Positions 57,674 to 64,000 of a DNA stretch of 64,000 nucleotides are shown here, one piece after another. This stretch comes from Rhodopseudomonas palustris JSC-3b. GTDB lineage: Bacteria > Pseudomonadota > Alphaproteobacteria > Rhizobiales > Xanthobacteraceae. Position numbers and translations under genes: made by a program. Numbering within the stretch: the first letter of the stretch is position 1; the number at the start of each line of letters is the position of its first letter. Below the pieces are notes generated by a model. It was not told the DNA's origin. It saw only the letters and a program-made list of their open reading frames with translations, and searched no databases. Location: contig KI632513.1 of NCBI GenBank assembly GCA_000504425.1, forward strand, positions 1,171,491 through 1,235,490, written 5' to 3'.

Positions 57674-59935
57674 CTAACCGTTCACACGCTCGACCTGGGC
57701 GACCACGTCCTTGGCACGGAGCTGGGCGATGATGGCGCTCAGATGTTTCAGGTCATAGACTTCAAGGTCGATCGTGAGTTCGGTGAAATCGGGCGAGCGC
57801 CGGCTCATATTGATATTATCGATGTTGCCGTCATGCTCGGCAATCACGCTGGCGATCTGCGCCAGGCTGCCGGGCTCGTTGACGTTTTGAACGAACAGCC
57901 GCGCCGGAAAGCGCTGCGGCGTGCTCTCGTCGACATCCCATTTCACGTCGATCCAGCGCTCGGGCATCTCCTCGAAATCTTTCAGGGCCGGAGACTGGAT
58001 CGGATAGATGGTAATGCCCTCGCCCGGCGTGACGATGCCGACGATGCGATCGCCGGGCACCGCGCCGCCATTGGGCGCGAATTTTACCGGAAGACTGGAG
58101 TTGATACCCAGGATTGGCACCACCGAGGGCGCGCGCGGCGTGGCGCTCTTGTCGGTGCTGGGCTCCTTCTTGCCGGCAAAGCGGCCAACCCGTTCTTCCT
58201 TGTAGTCCGGATACATGGCGCGGGCGACATCGGCGGCGCGCAATTCGCCGCGCCCGACCGAGGCCATCACCTCTTCGATCGAGCTACGCGCCAAGCGCGG
58301 CAGCGCACCCTTGAGCTTGTCGTCGGCGTATTCGATTTTCACGCGGGCGAACAACCGCTCGATGATCCGGCGGCCGAGCGCGGCGAACTGATCGCGCACC
58401 GCCGCGCGGGTGGCCCGGCGGATCGCGGCGCGCGCCTTGCCGGTGACGGCCAGCGTCTCCCAGGCCGAGGGCGGCGCCGACTGCGCCGACGAGGTCAAGA
58501 CTTCCACTTCGTCGCCGTTCTGCAGCTCGGAAGCGAGCGGCGCGAACTTGCCGTTGATCTTGCCGCCGACCGCCGAGTTGCCGACGTCGGTATGTACCGC
58601 ATAGGCGAAGTCGATGATGTTGGCGTGCCGTGGCAGCGCGATCAGCTTGCCCTTGGGGGTGAAGCAGAACACCTGGTCGTGGAACAGTTCGAGCTTGGTG
58701 TGCTCCAAAAACTCTTCCGGATTGGAGGCTTCCGACAGCAGTTCGATGGTGCGGCGCAGCCAGGCGAAGGCGTTCGATTCGCGCTTCAACAGCTCGGTCG
58801 GCGAGCCGACCCCGTCCTTGTACAGAGCATGGGCGGCGATGCCGATCTCGGCGATCTGGTCCATCTCCTCGGTGCGCAGCTGCAGCTCGACGCGCTGCTG
58901 GGTCGGGCCGATCACCGTGGTGTGGATCGAGCGATAATCGTTCTGCTTCGGGGTCGAGATGTAGTCCTTGAAGCGGCCGGGCACCACCGGCCAGGTGGTG
59001 TGCACCACGCCGAGCGCCCGGTAGCAGGCTTCGACATCCTTGAGGATCACGCGAAACCCATAGATGTCGGACAATTGCTCAAAGCCGACCGATTTGCGCT
59101 CCATCTTGGTCCAGATCGAGAACGGCCGCTTGCGCCGGCCGAACACCCGGGCGGTGATGCCGTTCTGCTGCAGATTGGCGGTGAGCTGGCTTTCGATCTC
59201 GCCGATCAGATTGCGGTTGCGGTCGGCGAGCGCGTCGAGCCGCTGCATCACCACCGTATAGGCTTCGGGATTGAGCGTGCGGAACGCCAGATCCTCCAGC
59301 TCCTCGCGCATCTCGTGCATACCCATGCGCCCGGCGAGCGGGGCATAGATGTCGAGCGTCTCTTCGGCGATCCGTTGCCGCGAGGCCGGCGGCACGAATT
59401 CCAGCGTGCGCATATTGTGCAGCCGGTCGGCGAGCTTGATCAGCAGCACCCGGACGTCGTTGGAAATGGCGAGCAGCAGCTTGCGCAGGTTTTCGGCCTG
59501 CTTGGCCTCGCGCGACACCAGTTCCAGCCGCTTGAGCTTGGTCAGCCCCTCGACCAGCGCACCGATCTCCTGACCGAACATGTTGTCGATCTCGGTGCGG
59601 GTGGCCTCGGTATCCTCGATGGTGTCGTGCAGCAGCGCGGCGACGATGGTGGCGTCATCGAGCTTGAGCGTGGTGAGAATCGCCGCGACTTCGAGCGGAT
59701 GCGAGAAATACGGGTCACCTGAGGCCCGGGTCTGCTCGCCATGGGCCATCATGGCGTAGACATAGGCGCGGTTCAGCAGATCTTCGTCGGTGTTCGGATT
59801 ATAGGACCGCACCCGATCGACCAGATCATATTGCCGCATCATTTTGGGGCGCGACGCGCGCTTGGCCGCGGCGGGCTGCGCCGCGGCATCGGCGGCAGAT
59901 TCCATCTGCTTGTTGTTGCGGCGCGATGACGCCAT
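57674..59935 (-). CDS. rsh: Bifunctional (p)ppGpp synthetase/hydrolase
   Basis: The 753-residue protein has an HD hydrolase domain with HDTIEDT (103-109) and [12 protein letters not shown], a synthetase domain (about 240-360) with YGFRVIL and [20 protein letters not shown], a TGS domain ([20 protein letters not shown]) and a C-terminal ACT domain. Both activities look intact, as in the single Rel/Spo protein of alphaproteobacteria. It follows rpoZ with a 395-bp gap that contains the rpoZ terminator. Confidence 0.95.
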   Translation of the reverse strand: MASSRRNNKQMESAADAAAQPAAAKRASRPKMMRQYDLVDRVRSYNPNTDEDLLNRAYVYAMMAHGEQTRASGDPYFSHPLEVAAILTTLKLDDATIVAALLHDTIEDTEATRTEIDNMFGQEIGALVEGLTKLKRLELVSREAKQAENLRKLLLAISNDVRVLLIKLADRLHNMRTLEFVPPASRQRIAEETLDIYAPLAGRMGMHEMREELEDLAFRTLNPEAYTVVMQRLDALADRNRNLIGEIESQLTANLQQNGITARVFGRRKRPFSIWTKMERKSVGFEQLSDIYGFRVILKDVEACYRALGVVHTTWPVVPGRFKDYISTPKQNDYRSIHTTVIGPTQQRVELQLRTEEMDQIAEIGIAAHALYKDGVGSPTELLKRESNAFAWLRRTIELLSEASNPEEFLEHTKLELFHDQVFCFTPKGKLIALPRHANIIDFAYAVHTDVGNSAVGGKINGKFAPLASELQNGDEVEVLTSSAQSAPPSAWETLAVTGKARAAIRRATRAAVRDQFAALGRRIIERLFARVKIEYADDKLKGALPRLARSSIEEVMASVGRGELRAADVARAMYPDYKEERVGRFAGKKEPSTDKSATPRAPSVVPILGINSSLPVKFAPNGGAVPGDRIVGIVTPGEGITIYPIQSPALKDFEEMPERWIDVKWDVDESTPQRFPARLFVQNVNEPGSLAQIASVIAEHDGNIDNINMSRRSPDFTELTIDLEVYDLKHLSAIIAQLRAKDVVAQVERVNG

Positions 59936-60277
59936 CGAATCACTACCTCATCACCACGTTCCGCCTGGAACCGCGGATTGTGCCGGCTGGCCGATTGAGG
60001 ACTTCCCGTTGGCCGTGAGCGCGACCGACACGCGGGCGCTCAACCAAAATGAAGCAAAGTCAATGCCTTCGGCGATTATGACGCGTTCCGCCGGCGGGCT
60101 GATCGGCCGGCAGCGGCGAATGCGAATGTTCCAACAGTAAAACGTTTTGCGGTGATGTGAAGCCGTTTCGCATCAAAACATTGCGGCCAAAGCTCAGGGC
60201 AGCACCGCAGTGCAGCATAATGCCGCGAAAACCTCGCGGCGCAGCGTTGCGGCCGGCTCCTCAAGCCGAAAAACAAA

Positions 60278-60302
60278 ACGGCCCGGAGGGTTTCCGGACC
60301 GT
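60278..60302 (-). terminator. Terminator after rpoZ
   Basis: On the minus strand ACGGTCCGG pairs with CCGGGCCGT (one mismatch) and is followed by TTTTGTTTTT. It lies 28 bp after the rpoZ stop, so rsh has its own promoter. Confidence 0.8.
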
Positions 60303-60330
60303 TGTTGAATTCCTGATGGAGCAGATCGCC

Positions 60331-60723
60331 CTACTCGTCTTCCTCGGGCTGCTCTTCCGGCGGCGTCAGCCCTTCCAGGCCGCGCAGCAATTCTTCTTCG
60401 GTCATGCGATCGACCGCGACTTCGGTGTCGTCGGCATCGACGGTGGCGCCGGCCGAACCGATCAGCGGAACGGTATCCGGCTCTGGCTCATCGACTTCGA
60501 CGAACTTCTGCAGCGAATGCACCAGTTCTTCGCGCAGATCTTCCGGCGAAATTGTCTGTTCGGCAATTTCTCGCAACGAAACGACCGGATTTTTGTCATT
60601 GTCTCGGTCGATTGTCAGCGGCGAACCCGACGAGATCATGCGAGCGCGGTGCGCAGCCAGAAGAACCAGGTCGAACCGATTGTCGACCTTGTCAATACAA
60701 TCTTCCACGGTGACGCGCGCCAT
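60331..60723 (-). CDS. rpoZ: RNA polymerase omega subunit
   Basis: The 130-residue protein has [20 protein letters not shown] and [11 protein letters not shown], then [11 protein letters not shown], the omega core (about 1-62), and a long acidic tail (63-130) typical of alphaproteobacteria. It supports assembly of RNA polymerase and ppGpp binding, and sits next to rsh as usual. Confidence 0.94.
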   Translation of the reverse strand: MARVTVEDCIDKVDNRFDLVLLAAHRARMISSGSPLTIDRDNDKNPVVSLREIAEQTISPEDLREELVHSLQKFVEVDEPEPDTVPLIGSAGATVDADDTEVAVDRMTEEELLRGLEGLTPPEEQPEEDE

Positions 60724-61076
60724 CGACTGTCGCTCCGTTAAGTCAGGGACCGAATATGCGGGTTATCTCCGCTAGGTATAGAGGGACAACGAAATGCGCA
60801 AGGACCAATTTGCCTCGCGGACAAACTGCGCAACTTTGGCCAGCCCTGCGACGAAGCGCCCCGGTGGGGATTTGATCAAAACCGAGGGCGGTCCGTGTAA
60901 ACAACGGTAAAGTTATTTGCTAGCGCCGCTCGATCCGCGATCAATGTGCCGAGCGATTAGGCGCTTTCAATAACAACGCTTCAATAACCAACGCTTCAAT
61001 AGCAACACTGCCGACCCCCATTTGGAATGCCGGCGCACTGCCGGCCAAAAACCTACAACAAACGTGAGAAAACTTG
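60724..61076. other. Intergenic region with promoters and a tandem repeat
   Basis: The 353 bp separate divergent rpoZ and the NYN gene and should hold both promoters. A 15-bp tandem repeat occupies 60962-61005: CGCTTTCAATAACAA, CGCTTCAATAACCAA, CGCTTCAATAGCAA. No gene is supported. Three copies without unique spacers are not a CRISPR array. Confidence 0.55.
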
Positions 61077-61703
61077 ATGTCCGCTTCAAATAAAATCGCA
61101 CTCTTCATTGATGGAGCAAATCTTTACGCGACCGCGAAAACCCTTGGTTTTGATATTGATTACAAGCGTCTTCTCAAGGAATTTCAGAGCCGCGGCACGC
61201 TGGTGCGGGCGTTCTACTACACCGCGATCATCGAAGATCAGGAATATTCTTCGATCCGGCCGCTGATCGACTGGCTCGACTATAACGGCTACACCGTGGT
61301 CACCAAGGCCACCAAGGAATTCATCGACGCCTCCGGCCGCCGCAAGGTCAAAGGCAATATGGACATCGAGCTCGCGGTCGATGCCATGGAGCTCGCCGAG
61401 CACATCGACCAGATGGTGCTGTTCTCAGGCGACGGCGATTTCCGTTCGCTGGTTGAAGCGGTGCAGCGCCGCGGCGTGCGAGTCACGGTGATCTCGACCA
61501 TTGCCAGCCAGCCGCCGATGATCGCCGACGAACTGCGCCGCCAGGCCGACGTGTTCACCGATCTCGTTGAACTGCAGTCCAAGCTCGGCCGCGATCCCGC
61601 TGAACGGCCGGCGCCGCGTGAACCGCGCCACCACACGCCGCAATTCCTGCAGCGGCCCGCTACCGTTCCGACCCGCCAGGTTGAGGACGAATTCGAGGAC
61701 TGA
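61077..61703 (+). CDS. NYN-domain (PIN-like) ribonuclease family protein
   Basis: The 208-residue protein (ATG at 61077) has IALFIDGANLYATAKTLGFD, KGNMDIELAVDAMELAEHID and VLFSGDGDFRSLVEAVQRRG, the acidic metal site of the NYN/LabA (DUF88) group. The C-terminus (about 165-208) is basic and disordered. RNA cleavage is likely by analogy to the family; substrates are unknown. Confidence 0.85.
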   Translation: MSASNKIALFIDGANLYATAKTLGFDIDYKRLLKEFQSRGTLVRAFYYTAIIEDQEYSSIRPLIDWLDYNGYTVVTKATKEFIDASGRRKVKGNMDIELAVDAMELAEHIDQMVLFSGDGDFRSLVEAVQRRGVRVTVISTIASQPPMIADELRRQADVFTDLVELQSKLGRDPAERPAPREPRHHTPQFLQRPATVPTRQVEDEFED

Positions 61704-61741
61704 TTGCGTCTGACGGCGTTCGCCGCCAATCTGGCCTCATC

Positions 61742-62404
61742 ATGCCCGCCCAACCCAAGGCTTGCCCGGCCGCCTTATGCGAGCCGGGCCGCGATTGTCC
61801 GCTTTGTCCGCGTCTGGCCGCGTTCCGGAAGGAAACGCGCCAGCGCGAACCGGGCTGGTTCAACGCGCCGGTACCATCCTTTGGCGGCGCCGACGCGCGG
61901 CTATTGATCGTGGGCCTCGCGCCCGGGCTGCAGGGCGCCAACCGCACCGGGCGGCCGTTCACCGGCGACTATGCCGGCGACCTGCTCTATGCCACGCTGC
62001 GGGACTATGGATTTGCCAGCGGCGACTATCAGGCACGGCCCGATGATGGGCTGACGCTGGTCGATTGCCGGATCAGCAATGCGGTGCGCTGCGTGCCGCC
62101 GCAGAACAAGCCGCTGCCGCTGGAAATCAACACCTGCCGCCAGTTCCTGATGCAGACCATCGCCGGCATGAAAAAGCTGCGCGCGATCGTGGCGCTCGGC
62201 CGGATCGCCCATGATTCCACGGTGAAAGCGCTCAATCTGCGCGCCAAAGAGGCGCCGTTCGGCCATGGCGCGGTGCATGAGGCAGGCCACTACCGGCTGT
62301 ATGACAGCTATCACTGCTCGCGCTACAACACCAATACTGGGGTATTGACCCCGGACATGTTCCGCGCGGTGTTTTCCAAGGTGCGCGCCGATCTCGGGCG
62401 CTGA
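61742..62404 (+). CDS. Uracil-DNA glycosylase, family 5 (UDGb type)
   Basis: The 220-residue protein has an N-terminal Cys cluster (CPLCPRL, with later Cys) for an iron-sulfur cluster, VGLAPGLQGANRTGRPFTGD as motif 1 and SYHCSRYNTNTGVLTPDMFR as motif 2. Family 5 enzymes lack the Asp or Asn base of motif 1 and act on uracil and some oxidised bases. It lies 38 bp after the NYN gene on the same strand. Confidence 0.85.
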   Translation: MPAQPKACPAALCEPGRDCPLCPRLAAFRKETRQREPGWFNAPVPSFGGADARLLIVGLAPGLQGANRTGRPFTGDYAGDLLYATLRDYGFASGDYQARPDDGLTLVDCRISNAVRCVPPQNKPLPLEINTCRQFLMQTIAGMKKLRAIVALGRIAHDSTVKALNLRAKEAPFGHGAVHEAGHYRLYDSYHCSRYNTNTGVLTPDMFRAVFSKVRADLGR

Positions 62405-62432
62405 CCGCGCAGCGGCCGAGCCTCTTGCGCGC

Positions 62433-62906
62433 TCAGCCCCTCGCCCGCAGCAGCCGGCCCTTTTCGCGGCCCCAGTCGCGCTTCTTCGCGGTCTCGCGCT
62501 TGTCGTGCAGCTTCTTGCCCTTGGCGAGCGCCAGCAGCAGCTTGGCTCGGCCGCGCTCGTTGAAATACAGCTTGAGCGGAATCAGCGTCATGCCCTCGCG
62601 CTCAACCGCCGCCATCAGCTTGTTGATCTGCTTGCGGTGCAGCAGCAGTTTGCGCGGCCGCTTCGGCTCGTGATTGAAGCGGTTGGCCTGCAGATATTCC
62701 GGGATGTTGGCGTTGATCAGCCAAATCTCGCCGTTTCGGGAATCGGCATAGGATTCCGCGATCGTGCTCTTGCCGCCGCGGACCGACTTGACCTCGGTGC
62801 CGGTCAGCGCGATGCCGGCCTCGATGGTGTCGTCGATCGCATAATTGAACCGCGCCTTGCGATTCTCGGCGACCACTTTGATGGGGCGTTCGTTTTTCTC
62901 GGCCAT
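62433..62906 (-). CDS. smpB: tmRNA-binding protein SmpB
   Basis: The 157-residue protein has [38 protein letters not shown] and the basic C-terminal tail [20 protein letters not shown]. It delivers tmRNA to stalled ribosomes. The tmRNA gene itself is not seen in the window. It is convergent with the glycosylase gene. Confidence 0.95.
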   Translation of the reverse strand: MAEKNERPIKVVAENRKARFNYAIDDTIEAGIALTGTEVKSVRGGKSTIAESYADSRNGEIWLINANIPEYLQANRFNHEPKRPRKLLLHRKQINKLMAAVEREGMTLIPLKLYFNERGRAKLLLALAKGKKLHDKRETAKKRDWGREKGRLLRARG

Positions 62907-63036
62907 CGCACTCGGCTTACGCGTGTCGGCTCAATGTAGGCGCATCGCCGCGGCGGTCAACGCCGCGGGCACCAGCAGCTCTGTTGGCTCAAGCGCCCGC
63001 CTCTGGCCGGCGGTGCGGGCGGCGGGCCAAGGTTGA

Positions 63037-63927
63037 TCAGTTGATCAACCCAGCATGGACCATCGCGGCCCGGATCACCTTGCCGGTCGGCTCGGTGACC
63101 GGCAAGAGCGGCAGCCGCACCTCTTCCTTGAGGCGGCCGAGCAGCGCCAGGCCATGCTTGGCACCAGCCAGACCCGGCTCCTTGAACACCGCATCATGCA
63201 GCGGCACCAAGCGGTCCTGGATCTGCAACGCGCCGGCATAGTCGCCCTTGAACACCGCGGCCATCAACTCCGAGCAGAGCTTGGGGGCAATGTTCGACAC
63301 GACGGAAATGCAGCCATGACCGCCAGCCGCCATGAAGGCCAGCGCGGTCATGTCCTCACCGGACATCTGGATGAACTCCGGCCCCATCGCCTGCCGCTGC
63401 AGCGACACCCGGGCGAGATTGCCGGTGGCGTCCTTGACGCCGATAATGTTCTTCAGCTCGAACAGCCGGCTCATGGTGTCGACCGACATATCGACCACCG
63501 AGCGCGGCGGGATGTTGTAGATCACGATCGGAATGCCGATCGCGTCATTCACCGCCTTGAAGTGCTGGTACATGCCTTCCTGGGTCGGCTTGTTGTAGTA
63601 CGGCGTCACCACCAGCGCGGCGTCGGCGCCGGCGCGCTCGGCATGGCGCGCCAGTTCGATCGCTTCGCGGGTCGAATTCGATCCGGCCCCCGCGATCACC
63701 GGCACCCGGCCCTTGGCCTCCTCGATGCACCACTCCACCACCTTGTGGTGTTCCTCGTGGCTCAGCGTCGGGCTCTCGCCGGTGGTGCCGACCGGCACCA
63801 GGCCGTGGGTCCCCTGCTCGATCTGCCAGTTGACCAGCTTGCGGAACGCCTCTTCATCGAGCGAACCATTCTTGAAAGGCGTGACCAGGGCGGTGAAAGA
63901 CCCCCGGAATCTGCTGGTGTCGGCCAA
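63037..63927 (-). CDS. dapA: 4-hydroxy-tetrahydrodipicolinate synthase
   Basis: The 296-residue protein has the Schiff-base K165 in GVKDATGN, Y137 in VIYNIPPR and T48/T49 in PVGTTGES, all the DapA catalytic residues. It starts lysine and diaminopimelate synthesis. The start is a TTG at 63927, supported by AGGAGA 5-6 nt upstream and by no better ATG nearby. The dapA-smpB order is common in alphaproteobacteria. Confidence 0.95.
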   Translation of the reverse strand: MADTSRFRGSFTALVTPFKNGSLDEEAFRKLVNWQIEQGTHGLVPVGTTGESPTLSHEEHHKVVEWCIEEAKGRVPVIAGAGSNSTREAIELARHAERAGADAALVVTPYYNKPTQEGMYQHFKAVNDAIGIPIVIYNIPPRSVVDMSVDTMSRLFELKNIIGVKDATGNLARVSLQRQAMGPEFIQMSGEDMTALAFMAAGGHGCISVVSNIAPKLCSELMAAVFKGDYAGALQIQDRLVPLHDAVFKEPGLAGAKHGLALLGRLKEEVRLPLLPVTEPTGKVIRAAMVHAGLIN

Positions 63928-64000
63928 AGCTGTTCTCCTGACTCAAATCGCGGCCTGGACAAGCCGTCGTCTATTGCTGTGCTGGGCGTGTCATACCGGG

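Noticed and set aside
60962-61005. CRISPR array
   Set aside because: Units follow directly without unique spacers and no cas genes are present; it is a simple tandem repeat.

Overview
The window reads as a piece of an alphaproteobacterial chromosome, most likely Rhizobiales of the Nitrobacteraceae/Bradyrhizobiaceae group (Rhodopseudomonas or Bradyrhizobium-like). The assignment rests on high GC, dense minus-strand operons with 1-8 bp overlaps, a HemB with an Asp-type metal site as in Bradyrhizobium, and familiar gene neighbourhoods: ihfA-fabH-plsX, nrdR-glyA with rib genes, and lepB-rnc-era-recO with acpS-pdxJ-rsh-rpoZ. The genus is inferred from recalled synteny, not from a search.

Region 1 (1 to about 18,320) is accessory DNA, best read as a reduced, internally deleted prophage or phage-derived island. 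Its right border is clear: a P4-type tyrosine integrase (16804-18084), a cluster of short repeats that look like arm sites, and a 48-bp 3' fragment of a tRNA-Pro(GGG) gene ending in CCA at 18320. The intact tRNA and left border must lie before position 1. From right to left it holds small helix-turn-helix regulators, a replication-like protein, a divergent regulatory operon (12719-14058), a Nu1-like small terminase, a coiled-coil protein, a tail assembly chaperone with a lambda-type GGGAAAG slippery site, a tail tape-measure protein, fragments of an S49 head protease, an ATP-dependent DNA ligase, a truncated ParB-like protein, and an RlpA-nuclease fusion. Large terminase, portal and major capsid genes are not seen. 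Several surviving genes look like products of internal deletion.

Region 2 (18,321-30,519) holds a split ThrE-type exporter, a MerR regulator with ihfA, fabH-plsX-DUF177, a cytochrome bc1 chaperone divergent from bamE, a large subtilase autotransporter and a K+-independent proton pyrophosphatase. Region 3 (30,735-37,136) is a cofactor cluster on the minus strand: glyA, nrdR, ribD, ribE, ribH, nusB, thiL, with a palindromic repeat between nusB and thiL.

Region 4 (37,512-50,124) is mixed: a GGDEF-EAL protein, two small unknown genes, a MarR regulator, an acyl-CoA synthetase, a DUF6163-like membrane protein, hemB, an RDD protein, the Bpt leucyltransferase, mntH with a candidate operator, and a NhaD-like antiporter. 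Region 5 (50,190-63,927) is core housekeeping: parC, recO, era, rnc, lepB, acpS, pdxJ, rsh, rpoZ, a NYN-domain protein, a family 5 uracil-DNA glycosylase, smpB and dapA (TTG start). Starts were chosen from Shine-Dalgarno spacing, overlaps and domain position; family assignments are from recognised motifs without database searches.
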